A stretch of DNA of 64,000 bases from NCBI GenBank assembly GCA_964538455.1, contig CAZIDZ010000001.1, positions 186,001-250,000 on the forward strand, written 5' to 3'. Positions within the stretch are counted from its first letter, which is position 1; every line of letters begins with the position of its first letter. Made by a program: the position numbers and the translations under genes. The notes beneath the pieces are model-generated. The model was not told the DNA's origin. It saw only the letters and a list, made by a program, of their open reading frames with translations, and did no database searches. Below are positions 33,512-42,170 of the stretch, in pieces. This DNA comes from JAZDLX01 sp964538455 (GTDB taxonomy: Bacteria; Electryoneota; Electryoneia; Electryoneales; Electryoneaceae).

Positions 33512-35884
33512 TTATCCCTCGTCCTCCTTGCTCTTCTTCTTTGCCTTGGTTTCAGAAGTTTTTCCTTCGCCTTTCGCTTCCGGTTTGGGTTCGTCAGTCT
33601 TCTTCCCGGTGCCCGTCTCTTTCTTGGCACTTTTTGAAGAAGCGGTTTTAGCCTCCGCCTTTTTCGCCTTGGTCTTCGTCTCTTTCTTGGCGTCGGCTTT
33701 GGCTTCGGTTTTCGCTTCAACCTTCGCTTCCGCCTTGGCTTTCTCCTTGGGTTCGGCTTCCGCTTTCGCAGGAGCCTCCTCCTTCGCCTCGTCCTTCGCT
33801 TTGGCTTTGGCAGGCTTTTTGGCGGTTTCCTCTTCCTTGGCGGGCTCCGCTTTGGCCTTTTTCTTGGCCGTCTTCGCCTTCTTTTCTTTTGCCTTCTCCG
33901 CTGCTTTCTCCGCCTCGGCGCTCTTCATCGCCTTCAACAGCGGGCTGTCTGCGGGCAGGGTGTCGGCAATCGTTGTTGTCTTGCCGCTGCCCTTGTTCTC
34001 GGCATAGGAGGCGGACTTTGAGCTCTCCGCTTTCTTTTCCGCCTGGCTGTTCGAGAGGATGATCTTGCGCTCATCCTTGTCGAATTCGACCACGATGATG
34101 TTCAGCAGATCGCCCACCTGAAGAGTGCGCTTCTTGCCGTCGAAGTACTTTCGCGAGACCTGGCTGTTCGGCAGGAATCCCTCGATTCCGTATTTCAGCT
34201 CGATGATCACGCCTTTGTCGATGAGCCGGGTGACGTTGCCGGTGGTCCGCGTGCCTACGGGCATCTCGCGCTCGAAGTCGTCCCAAGGATTGCCTTCGAT
34301 CTGTTTGATGCCGAGGGCGATGCGGCGCTCGTCGCGGTCGAAGGAGAGCACAACCACCTCCACCTCGTCGCCCTTCTTGAGGATTTCGCCGGGGTGACGG
34401 ACTTTCTTCGTCCAACTCAGGTCGCTGATGTGGACGAGACCGTCGATCCCGTCTTCGAGTTCGACAAACGCACCAAAGGGAACGAGGTCGCGGACGATGC
34501 CCTTGTGACGGGTATCGACGCGGTATTTGGCTTCAAAGTTCTCCCAGGGGTCCTGCTCAACCTGCTTGAGACCCAGGGAGATCTTCTTGTTGTCTTTGTC
34601 GATGTTGAGCACCACGACCTGCACATACTCGTTTTCGTGCACCACTTGGTTCGGGTGCTTGATGTGCTGAGTCCAGCTCATCTCGCTGATGTGCACGAGG
34701 CCTTCGATGCCGGGCTCGATCTCGATGAACGCGCCGTACTTTGCGAGGCTCACCACCCGGCCCTGAATTTTCTGGCCGACCCGGTATTTCTTGTCGATCT
34801 CGGTCCAGAGGTGCTCGTAAAGCTGCTTCAGGCCGAGGCTGATGCGTTTCCGCTCCTTGTCGTAGTTCAGAACCTTTACGTGGATTTTCTGGTCGAGCTG
34901 CACAACCTCGCTTGGGTGCGAAACACGGCCCCAGCTGAGGTCAGTGATGTGCAGCAGGCCGTCCACGCCGCCGAGATCGACGAAGACACCGAAGTCGGTG
35001 ATGTTTTTAACGGTTCCTTCCAGCTCCATGCCGACGTCAAGGTTGGAGAGCAGTTTTTCGCGGACCTCGTGCAGCTCCTCTTCCTTCAGCACCTTGTGGC
35101 TGACGACAATGTTCTTTCGCAGATCGTTGATCTTGAGGATCTTGAAGTCCATCTCCGTGCCGATGATCGCGTCAAAATCGCGCACCGGGCGCACGTCGAT
35201 TTGGCTGCCTGGCAGGAAAGCATCCACGCCGCCGAGGTCGACCACCATGCCGCCCTTGATGCGGCGCACGCAGCGTCCGCGAATGATGCCGTCCGCGGCG
35301 TAGACATTCTTCACGCGGTCCCAGACGCGCATGAAGTCGGCTTTGCGCTTCGAGAGCTGCAGCATCCCTTCGCTGTCTTCGACGCTGTCGAGGAAAACGT
35401 CGATCTCGTCGCCCACTTTCAGCGCGGATGGATCGTCGAATTCCTCAATGTCAACAACACCTTCCGATTTGAAGCCGATGTCCACCGAGACTTCTTTTTC
35501 GGAGATCGCGATGATTTTTCCGGTGACGATTTCGCCTTCCTTGACGTCTGTCAGCGATTCCTCGTACAGCTTTTCCAGGTCGGCGTACTTGTCATGGGTC
35601 CGGGTGTCGTCTCCGAGGTCTGACTTCTTGATGAACTTCTCGCCGCCTCGCTCGACGATCTTGTCGGTTTTCAGGGTGGGGTCCAGCTCGTCCAGCGCGA
35701 TCTCTTCCGCGAATTGTTCGACAGGCGCCGGCGCTTCTTCCTTCTTCTGGTCGTCCTTTTCCTGCTCGTCGGCCGCCTCTTCCGCCGCCGCTTCGGTTTC
35801 AGCCTGAACCTCTTCCTCTTTCGGTTCCTGCTCCTCCGCTTTCGGCTCTTCCGCGCTGGGGTTTTGGGTCTGTTTGTCTGCCAT
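33512..35884 (-). CDS. rpsA: 30S ribosomal protein S1 with acidic head and long basic tail
   Basis: 790 residues with AGGAGG 9 bases before the ATG. Six S1 (OB-fold) repeats lie between about residues 115 and 620; the last four show the classic GVFVDLGGVDGLLHITDLSWGR-type pattern. S1 helps ribosomes bind mRNA. Residues 1-60 are strongly acidic (Glu/Ala-rich). The last 160 residues are almost only Lys, Ala and Glu in short imperfect repeats such as AKAEAKVEAKTEAKADAKKE. E. coli S1 is 557 residues; extensions of this kind are known in FCB-group S1. It follows plsC in the common cmk-plsC-rpsA order. Confidence 0.95.
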   Translation of the reverse strand: MADKQTQNPSAEEPKAEEQEPKEEEVQAETEAAAEEAADEQEKDDQKKEEAPAPVEQFAEEIALDELDPTLKTDKIVERGGEKFIKKSDLGDDTRTHDKYADLEKLYEESLTDVKEGEIVTGKIIAISEKEVSVDIGFKSEGVVDIEEFDDPSALKVGDEIDVFLDSVEDSEGMLQLSKRKADFMRVWDRVKNVYAADGIIRGRCVRRIKGGMVVDLGGVDAFLPGSQIDVRPVRDFDAIIGTEMDFKILKINDLRKNIVVSHKVLKEEELHEVREKLLSNLDVGMELEGTVKNITDFGVFVDLGGVDGLLHITDLSWGRVSHPSEVVQLDQKIHVKVLNYDKERKRISLGLKQLYEHLWTEIDKKYRVGQKIQGRVVSLAKYGAFIEIEPGIEGLVHISEMSWTQHIKHPNQVVHENEYVQVVVLNIDKDNKKISLGLKQVEQDPWENFEAKYRVDTRHKGIVRDLVPFGAFVELEDGIDGLVHISDLSWTKKVRHPGEILKKGDEVEVVVLSFDRDERRIALGIKQIEGNPWDDFEREMPVGTRTTGNVTRLIDKGVIIELKYGIEGFLPNSQVSRKYFDGKKRTLQVGDLLNIIVVEFDKDERKIILSNSQAEKKAESSKSASYAENKGSGKTTTIADTLPADSPLLKAMKSAEAEKAAEKAKEKKAKTAKKKAKAEPAKEEETAKKPAKAKAKDEAKEEAPAKAEAEPKEKAKAEAKVEAKTEAKADAKKETKTKAKKAEAKTASSKSAKKETGTGKKTDEPKPEAKGEGKTSETKAKKKSKEDEG

Positions 35885-36334
35885 TTTCGTTTACCTCCTG
35901 GCACCTCTTCTGCATCCGTGCCGTAATGCGCCACGTGCAGGGTTTGTGGGGGTGCGCGGCGGGAGTAATTCGCTTGAAGAACTCCGGCGGGGAAGGTTGG
36001 CACGGCGGGGGTGCCCGCGCCCGCTATACAACGTTCCACGCGGCCTCGCCATCGGTCCGCCGAATACAGGAAAACGGCGGCCCCACCACGAGGCCCGGTC
36101 CTCACACCTTCTTGGCTGCGTGCACACGTTTCGGCTCCTGTGCCGACGGCGGATGTGCGCGATCTTTGTCCGTGTGCAACACGGACCGTCCCGGCGCCGT
36201 CCGGAACGAAAAACGGCCTCAATCGAGTCTTTTGCTGCGGGGTTTCAAAACGTCCCTCGTCCCGCGGGCAAAACAAGCAAAACGGCCATCGGCTCAATCT
36301 GCGAATGGCCGGAAAACATCAATGATGATGCTGA
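35885..36334. other. Leader/intergenic region upstream of rpsA
   Basis: 450 bases between plsC and rpsA. Apart from the AGGAGG ribosome site (35894-35899) I see no gene. In related gene orders ispH can lie here, but no frame carries its cysteine motifs. The length leaves room for a leader through which S1 could regulate itself; I cannot identify a specific fold. Confidence 0.55.
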
Positions 36335-36976
36335 TTACGCTTTTTCATCGCCCGGTATCTCGACGGTCAGGACCCGGACCTGCCGCATGATCTCCTCGGC
36401 GATCTTCTTGTACGTCTCCTTGCGGTCTTTGCTGTCCTCGGACAGCTCGGCGAGCGAAATCCGTTTGCCAAACTGCACCTTCACCTTGCCGGGTTTGAAA
36501 ATGCTCTTTGGAACTTCTCTTGAACCGGTAATACGGATCGGGAGCAGGTCCGATTTCGCCATCAGGGCGATCATCCCCACGCCCGCCTTCGGGTCTCTGC
36601 CATTGGGGTCCAAACTACGTGTTCCCTCTGGAAAAATCAGAACGGCCTTGTCCTCTCGGAGCACTTTGATCATCGCCTTGATCGCTTCTTTGTCCGACCC
36701 GCTTCGGCGAACCGGAATCCCGTTGACATACCGGAGAAGCCGTCCTACAAATCCCTTAAAAAGTCCTACCTTCGCTGCGTAGTAGGCTTCCCGTGGGATG
36801 CAGCAACCGATGGCCGGAGGGTCGTACTCGCTGATATGGTTTGCGACGAGGATAATCCTGCCCTCGCGGGGAACATTATCCTGTCCGTAGATCTTCAATC
36901 CGAGATAGAGTTTCGCCCAGGCCATCACCGACAGGCGAAAAAAGTTGTACCCTAATCGCATCTTTCCCGGTTTCAT
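36335..36976 (-). CDS. plsC: 1-acyl-sn-glycerol-3-phosphate acyltransferase
   Basis: 213 residues. Carries the four acyltransferase blocks: catalytic NHISEYD (NH-x4-D), RYVNGIPVRRSG, the phosphate-binding FPEGTRS and the later LLPIRITGS. It adds the second acyl chain to lysophosphatidic acid at the inner membrane; a hydrophobic N-terminus fits peripheral membrane attachment. The start overlaps the cmk stop (ATGA, 36973-36976). Confidence 0.9.
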   Translation of the reverse strand: MKPGKMRLGYNFFRLSVMAWAKLYLGLKIYGQDNVPREGRIILVANHISEYDPPAIGCCIPREAYYAAKVGLFKGFVGRLLRYVNGIPVRRSGSDKEAIKAMIKVLREDKAVLIFPEGTRSLDPNGRDPKAGVGMIALMAKSDLLPIRITGSREVPKSIFKPGKVKVQFGKRISLAELSEDSKDRKETYKKIAEEIMRQVRVLTVEIPGDEKA

Positions 36977-37648
36977 GCATCCCCTCCAATGCCAAACCGA
37001 TCGCGGGCGACATTCATCACTTCGCTGATCTGTTGTTCAAGCGTCCAGGGGTCGGTGTTCAGCACAACCGCCCCCTTAGCGACCTTCAAAGGACCCTCGC
37101 TGCGGTTGGAATCCCGCTCGTCCCGCTCGTGAATCTCTGCGACTACCTCCTCGAAACCAATCGTACGTCCTTGTTTCTCATAATCAAACAGGCGGCGCCG
37201 GGCGCGGATTTCCACTGATCCGTCCAGGTAGATCTTCAACCCGGCATCCGGGAATATTTTTGTCGTCGTGTCCCGTCCTTCAAGCACCGATGGGCGCATA
37301 AGACCCAGTTTTCGTTGAAGTTCCACCATCTGTCTGCGGATGGATGGGTGAACCGAGACGCGGCTCGAGCCCTGGGACATCTCGGGCGTGCGGATCGCCT
37401 CGGAAACATCCTCCCCGTTCGACAGCATTGCAGGCGGAAACCCGTCACCGAATGTGATTTCCGTGTGCTCCAGGGTCTTCAGTACGTCACTCTCCTTGTC
37501 CATGTTGCCCCCGGCGCGCTCCACAGCGAGGGCGAGCGCCCGGTACATCGCCCCGGTGTCGAGGTACTGCCAGCCGAGCCGCTGGGCCACGGCTCGCGCC
37601 GTGGTCGATTTCCCGGATCCGGCCGGACCGTCGATGGCGATTACTTTC
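36973..37648 (-). CDS. cmk: Cytidylate kinase, first codons lost in the assembly gap
   Basis: About 225 residues visible, lacking only the first one to several because the run of N begins just upstream of KVIAIDGPAGSGKST (P-loop). Further CMP-kinase landmarks are LDTGAMYRALALA, the NMP-binding segment with SRVSVHPSIRRQMVELQRKL, VLEGRDTTTKIFPDAGLKIYL (GRDIGT-like, here GRDTTT) and RDERDSNRSEGPL, the lid. It phosphorylates CMP and dCMP. The variant GRDTTT instead of GRDIGT is worth checking but keeps the Arg-Asp pair. Confidence 0.9.
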
Positions 37649-37748
37649 NNNNNNNNNNNNNNNNNNNNNNNNNNNNNNNNNNNNNNNNNNNNNNNNNNNN
37701 NNNNNNNNNNNNNNNNNNNNNNNNNNNNNNNNNNNNNNNNNNNNNNNN
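37649..37748. other. Assembly gap (100 N)
   Basis: Exactly 100 undetermined bases, the customary placeholder for a gap of unknown size. It truncates cmk at its 5' end and the IscU-like gene at its 3' end. Genes could be hidden here. Confidence 0.98.
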
Positions 37749-38068
37749 TCGACGCTGTGGCGTTTCTTCTCCGGGACGCCATCGAGCAGACGATCGACGT
37801 CATCCGGAGTCAGCTTTATCGCTTCGGCCAGGCTTTTCCCTTTGGCCCATTCCGTAACGGCTGAGGCTGCGGCGATGGTGCCGCTGCAGGCGCGCGCTTT
37901 GAATTTTGCATCGGTGATTCGGTCGTCCGCAACGGCCAGAGTGATGCGCAGACGGTCGAAGCATCCCTCGCCCTGATGTTCAACATCGGCACGGGCGGAG
38001 GGGTTTTCGATCTCCCCGATGTTGCGCGGTGATTGGAAATGATCCATGTATGTAGCGCTGTAAGTCAC
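37749..38068 (-). CDS. IscU/NifU-N-like Fe-S scaffold protein, C-terminus lost in gap
   Basis: 106 residues visible. It has the IscU opening YMDHFQSPRNIGEIENPSA, the first cysteine in GEGCFDRL (C36) and the second in ARACSGTIAAASA (C61). At the third cluster position the usual 'HCS' reads H104-S105, right before the gap, so a ligand cysteine is apparently replaced. The Asp after C36 is one residue later than in the usual GCGD. It lies 14 bases after a longer IscU-DUF59 protein with all three cysteines. It may be a specialised partner or a degenerate copy. Confidence 0.75.
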
Positions 38069-38082
38069 CGATGTATCTCCGC

Positions 38083-38754
38083 TTATTTTCTGCGTTTGAG
38101 AGGTGTGTTCTCGGTCAGTTTGACGGTCGCCGAGGTGATCCCCGGGAGCCCCTCCAGATGTTCGCGTGTCTCCTCCTCGATATTTTCGTAATACATCTCC
38201 TCCGTTTCGCCCACCAGCAGCTCAACGTAGATCGTGGTGCCGTCGATGACGATATCGCGGATCATGTTCATCTTGACGATGTTCACCCCGGTTTCGGGAT
38301 GGGTCACGCTGCGCAGCGTTTCCAGGACGTCGTCACGGGTGAGTTCCCGGTTCTCGGTGGGCATTTCGATGAGGCCGTGGTCGATTTCCCATTGCCGGAT
38401 AGCGGACTTGAGGCCGTTGATCGCGAGCACGCTGCAGTGGATTTTCACCGCCGGGAGTCCGTCGAGCTTTTCGGTGACCACTTTGGGGTTCAGCTTCTTC
38501 ACCTCCTCGATGGTGCGGCCCTTGGCGATTTTTGTGGCCATCGAGGCCGTGGCGATGTTCGACGCGCAGCCGTAGGAAAGAAACTTGATCTCCTCGATGA
38601 TGTGTGTCTCGGGATCGATCACCAGGGAGTAGGTGATCATGTCCCCGCACGCCGCGGAGCCTTCCGTCGCCCGGGCGTTGGCGTTGTCGATGTCGCCCAC
38701 ATTCGCCGGATTGGTGAATTCCCGGATCACTTTCTGGCTGTACTTGATCGCCAT
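38083..38754 (-). CDS. nifU: Fe-S scaffold: IscU domain fused to a DUF59 (MIP18-like) domain
   Basis: 223 residues from the ATG at 38754 (GAGAG upstream). Residues 1-125 are the NifU-N/IscU scaffold with C36 (ACGD), C63 (GCASNIA) and C107 (KIHCSVLA), all three cluster ligands. Residues about 138-215 (TRDDVLETLRSVTHPETG, VNIVKMNMIRDIVID) read as a DUF59/MIP18 domain, not the NFU or BFD domains of classical NifU. Encoded 80 bases after the cysteine desulfurase, its sulfur donor. DUF59 also appears alone and at the N-terminus of Mrp within 4 kb. Confidence 0.82.
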   Translation of the reverse strand: MAIKYSQKVIREFTNPANVGDIDNANARATEGSAACGDMITYSLVIDPETHIIEEIKFLSYGCASNIATASMATKIAKGRTIEEVKKLNPKVVTEKLDGLPAVKIHCSVLAINGLKSAIRQWEIDHGLIEMPTENRELTRDDVLETLRSVTHPETGVNIVKMNMIRDIVIDGTTIYVELLVGETEEMYYENIEEETREHLEGLPGITSATVKLTENTPLKRRK

Positions 38755-38834
38755 GGTTCTCTCGTAAAAACTTGCTTTCAACAGCGATAGTTGCTTCTAA
38801 ATCTGAACTGGTTAATCTACAGTGATTATTGCGG

Positions 38835-40085
38835 TTACGTATCGTCGTGCTTCTTGTAAAAGGTCTTCGCGTGGTCGCTCTCGCGCTCACTGTGCTCCTC
38901 GGGAACGAAGGCAGTCATCGCGCGGAGACGGTCGACCGCCGATTTCGTCTGTTCGATGGCGCGGTCCACTTCCTCTTCGGTGTTCTGACGGGCGAGGGTG
39001 TAGCGGATCGAGCCATGCGCCTCCTCGTGCAAAAGCCCGATCGCGGTGAGTACGTGGCTCGGTACGAGCGACCGCGAACTGCATGCAGAACCTGAAGATA
39101 CGTATACGCCTGCATAATTCAGCGACATCAGGATCGCTTCCCCTTCAATGTAACGAAACGTGACGTTGAGGTTGCCGGGAAGACGGTCCGGGGAGCCTAT
39201 CTGCGGACCATTCAGGCGGACATGTTCAATCGCGAGCACGCCGTCGGCGAGACGTTTAGTTAACGTGCCGACCCGGGGCATAACCTCGTTCAGGTCGCGA
39301 ACGGCAATTTCCGCGGCTTTAACGAAACCTACAATCGCCGGCACGTTTTCCGTACCGGGCCGGAGGCTGAATTCCTGCGGACCCCCCTCCATGATGCGGC
39401 GGAGTTTTGTCCGGTTGCGCACGTAAAGCGCGCCGACGCCTTTCGGGCCGTGGGACTTATGGCCGTTGAAACTCGCCAGGTCCACGGGAAGTTTCGCGAG
39501 ATCCAGAGGAATCTTGCCGAGGGATTGAGCCATGTCGCTATGAAGCAGTACACCGCGTTCGCGGCAGATACCGCCCAGTGTGTTGAGGTCTTGAATTGTG
39601 CCGATCTCATTGTTTCCGTGGATGATCGAGACAAACAGGGTATCGTCACGAATCGCGTTGCGCAGGCTGTCCGGATCAACGCGGCCTTCGCCGTCCACCT
39701 GAAGCTCCGTCAGTTCCACGTCCCCAATCTTTGCCCAGCGCTTGACAAGGTTTCGCACGCTTGCGTGCTCGATGGCACTGACCACCACGTGACGTTTGTC
39801 CGGGAATTGCGCGCGGAGGCCGGAGAGTGCGAGGTTGTTCGCTTCGGTGGCGCCGGAGGTGAAAATGATCTCTTTCGCGGTGCAACCGATTGAATTGGCC
39901 AGGGATTCGCGAGCCGTGTCCAGGGCTTCCTCGGCGTCAAGGCCGAGTTTGTGCAGCGACGCCGGGTTGCCCCAGGAAGACGTGAACCAGGGCAACATCG
40001 CCTCGACGACTTCCGGCAGCACCGGGGTGCTGTCGCCGTTATCGAAGTAGACCGGGGCGGGTGTTGATTCCGCGGCGCTGGCCAT
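38835..40085 (-). CDS. nifS: Cysteine desulfurase (NifS/IscS family)
   Basis: 416 residues from the ATG at 40085 (AAGGA 7 bases upstream); earlier ATGs in the same frame lack a site. PLP enzyme that takes sulfur from cysteine. Seen: YFDNGDSTPVLPEVVEAML, H107 in SAIEHASV, HGNNEIGTIQDL, the PLP lysine K210 in NGHKSHGPKG and the catalytic C335 in SSGSACSSRS on a loop of group I (IscS/NifS) type. It heads the scaffold genes and together with Mrp and DUF59 forms an Fe-S assembly block. Confidence 0.93.
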   Translation of the reverse strand: MASAAESTPAPVYFDNGDSTPVLPEVVEAMLPWFTSSWGNPASLHKLGLDAEEALDTARESLANSIGCTAKEIIFTSGATEANNLALSGLRAQFPDKRHVVVSAIEHASVRNLVKRWAKIGDVELTELQVDGEGRVDPDSLRNAIRDDTLFVSIIHGNNEIGTIQDLNTLGGICRERGVLLHSDMAQSLGKIPLDLAKLPVDLASFNGHKSHGPKGVGALYVRNRTKLRRIMEGGPQEFSLRPGTENVPAIVGFVKAAEIAVRDLNEVMPRVGTLTKRLADGVLAIEHVRLNGPQIGSPDRLPGNLNVTFRYIEGEAILMSLNYAGVYVSSGSACSSRSLVPSHVLTAIGLLHEEAHGSIRYTLARQNTEEEVDRAIEQTKSAVDRLRAMTAFVPEEHSERESDHAKTFYKKHDDT

Positions 40086-40323
40086 ATCGTGGTCCTTATG
40101 GTGTGGCATGATGAACGGCGCCTCGTTGGACGCCGCGTTGAGTACGGAAGCGAAAGTACGAAACGGGGAGCGGAGGCTCAATTCCGGCGAATTGTTGCGG
40201 AGGCGTCAAAGAGGGACCGATTTTTCCGCTGGACGCCGAACAGGCTAGCGCCGATTGTTTCCTTTTTACAAAAACCGCTACCACCTTTGTCTTATTCCAA
40301 CAGGGGCTGTGGCCTATGGAGCG

Positions 40324-40629
40324 TTAGTGGCCCTCGCGGGAGGCAATTCTTCCGTAGAAAAGTTGCGCCATGCGGGCGGTTTCCCGGGCCAGCTCGTCAA
40401 TGTGATTGGCACGGAATTTTTCGAGGTCTTCCTGTTCAATAGGTAGCTTCATTTCCTCTTCGACATACATCTCCAGCAACGTCAGGCGCTCGAGGAAAGT
40501 CCCCGTTGCCTCGGCCAGAAGCGCGGGATGCGCGCCTTCGAACAGCGACAGCAGAATGGAACGTACAGGCGGAGTGCGGTAGGGGTCTTCATCCGACTGA
40601 AGCGCGTTTGAAAGAGGGTCGTCGCTCAT
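40324..40629 (-). CDS. Small hypothetical protein in the Fe-S block
   Basis: 101 residues from the ATG at 40629, which overlaps the stop of the DUF59 gene (TAATG), implying coupled translation. Mostly helical by composition, acidic at both ends of helices (LLEMYVEEEMKLPIEQEDLEKF), no cysteines, no signal peptide. I do not recognise a family. The overlap with an Fe-S biogenesis gene is the only functional hint. Confidence 0.65.
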   Translation of the reverse strand: MSDDPLSNALQSDEDPYRTPPVRSILLSLFEGAHPALLAEATGTFLERLTLLEMYVEEEMKLPIEQEDLEKFRANHIDELARETARMAQLFYGRIASREGH

Positions 40630-40940
40630 TATCCCAACCCGAGCCGGTCTTTGGCGAAATCGGACATCATGTTGATGTTCCACGGCGGTTCGAAGGTGAT
40701 TTCGATCAGCACATCTTTAACACCCTCAACGCCCAGTACCGCCTGTTCCGAATCCTTGGCGATTGATTCACCAAGCGGGCAGCCCATCGCCGTGAGCGTC
40801 ATCAACGTGTGCACTTCGTTCTCATCATTGATCGTCACGCTGTACACGAGCCCAAGATCAACGATGTTGATATTGAGTTCAGGGTCAATGACCTGCTGGA
40901 GCGCATCCAACACCTGTTCTTCTGTCACTGTCGCAGCCAT
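40629..40940 (-). CDS. DUF59/MIP18-family Fe-S assembly protein
   Basis: 103 residues from the ATG at 40940 (GAGG 6 bases upstream); a TTG two codons earlier is possible. Shows the domain's DPELNINIVDLGLVYSV and the conserved cysteine stretch TLTAMGCPLGE followed by VKDVLIEITFEPPW. SufT and the PaaD-like group belong here and help maturation of Fe-S proteins. It lies between Mrp and the cysteine desulfurase genes, as expected for that role. Confidence 0.9.
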   Translation of the reverse strand: MAATVTEEQVLDALQQVIDPELNINIVDLGLVYSVTINDENEVHTLMTLTAMGCPLGESIAKDSEQAVLGVEGVKDVLIEITFEPPWNINMMSDFAKDRLGLG

Positions 40941-40961
40941 AACCAACCTCTTTATGTCTTC

Positions 40962-42023
40962 TCAGGAATTCTTGTCAAGTTGAATCCCGTTCCAGACCGA
41001 TTGTGCGATTTTGGCGAACACGTCCCGAACAGGACCGTCTGCTGCCGCCGCGGGTTTTCCTGTGTCCGAACCCTCGCGAATTTCCGGGAGTAGCGGCACC
41101 TCGCCGAGGAAAGGCACGCGTTGCCGCAACGCCTCGCGGCGAGCCCCGCCCGAGGAAAAGATCTCGTACCGCTTTCCTGTGTCAGGCGCGAGGAAATAAG
41201 ACATGTTCTCGACCAACCCAAGCACTGGAACCTCCACCTTCTGAAACATCGCAATCCCCTTGCGAGCGTCGATCAACGCCAGTTCCTGGGGAGTTGTGAC
41301 GATGATCGCTCCATCCAATTTCACCTTTTGGGCGACGGTCAGCTGAATGTCACCGGTTCCGGGGGGCATGTCGAGCACGAGAATGTCCAGGTCTCCCCAG
41401 ACCACATCCCGCATCAACTGTTCCACGGCGGAGGAGACCATCGGGCCGCGCCAGACGAGCGGTGTATCACTGTCCACCAGCACTCCCATGGACATCGCTT
41501 TGATGCCATAGGCTTCCATCGGTTTCAGCTTGCGGGCTTCTTCCGCCGCCTCCGGCTCGTTGCCGAGGCCGAGCAACATTTGGACGGAAGGGCCGTAGAT
41601 GTCCGCGTCCAGCAAACCGGTTTTCAGTCCGAGGTTCGCGAGGGAAATGGCGAGATTGGCCGCGATGGTCGATTTGCCGACTCCGCCCTTGCCGGAGGCG
41701 ACTGCGATGACGTGTTTCACAGAGGGAAGCAGGCTCTCGCCCCCCGGACCCTTCGTGGATTTTTCTTGCTGGGCTTGGGGGGTTTTATGCTCGATTTCCA
41801 CGGCCACCTGTGTGATCCCGTTCTCCTTCAGAATCGCGACGATGTCGTCTTGTACCTTCGACGATATGGACTCATCGTTCGTCGAGAACTCCAGATGCAC
41901 CGTGGCCTGGGTTCCCTCGGCCTGGATCGACCGTACGATGCCGAACGAGACGATGTCGCGGCTGAACCCGGGATACCTGACCTGCTTGAGTAGATCCTCG
42001 ATCTGTTTTTCGTTCAGAGCCAT
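40962..42023 (-). CDS. mrp: Mrp/ApbC-type P-loop Fe-S carrier without the CxxC
   Basis: 353 residues from the ATG at 42023; a GTG at 42038 would add five. Residues about 5-85 are a DUF59 domain (VRYPGFSRDIVSFGIVR). The Mrp ATPase follows with the deviant Walker A SGKGGVGKST, DADIYGPSVQMLLG and LDMPPGTGD. The usual cluster-binding C-x2-C after NMS reads NMSYFLAPDTGKRYEIF, with no cysteine; the same wording occurs in some alphaproteobacterial Mrp proteins. It probably still binds nucleotide and partners, but cluster binding at this site is doubtful. Confidence 0.88.
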   Translation of the reverse strand: MALNEKQIEDLLKQVRYPGFSRDIVSFGIVRSIQAEGTQATVHLEFSTNDESISSKVQDDIVAILKENGITQVAVEIEHKTPQAQQEKSTKGPGGESLLPSVKHVIAVASGKGGVGKSTIAANLAISLANLGLKTGLLDADIYGPSVQMLLGLGNEPEAAEEARKLKPMEAYGIKAMSMGVLVDSDTPLVWRGPMVSSAVEQLMRDVVWGDLDILVLDMPPGTGDIQLTVAQKVKLDGAIIVTTPQELALIDARKGIAMFQKVEVPVLGLVENMSYFLAPDTGKRYEIFSSGGARREALRQRVPFLGEVPLLPEIREGSDTGKPAAAADGPVRDVFAKIAQSVWNGIQLDKNS

Positions 42024-42170
42024 GATGCCGGACCGCACCCCATTGTTTGTCCAAATGCCTCCATCGAAACGACCGTCGCCGGGCCTCGCCCGATGTCATC
42101 CCGTGAGCCGCTCGATGTCGCACACGTGTTTCTGAGAAAATAAGTTACCACGAACCCAGTCGTTGACAAA

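Noticed and set aside
34394..35623. A 409-codon frame antisense to rpsA
   Set aside because: Produced by the codon bias of the S1 repeats; its composition (Asp, His, Val, Leu rich) mirrors Lys/Glu codons on the coding strand.
35885..36334. Possible ispH or other gene between plsC and rpsA
   Set aside because: The frames present carry no conserved cysteine motifs and consist of Arg/Pro-rich sequence typical of GC-rich non-coding DNA.
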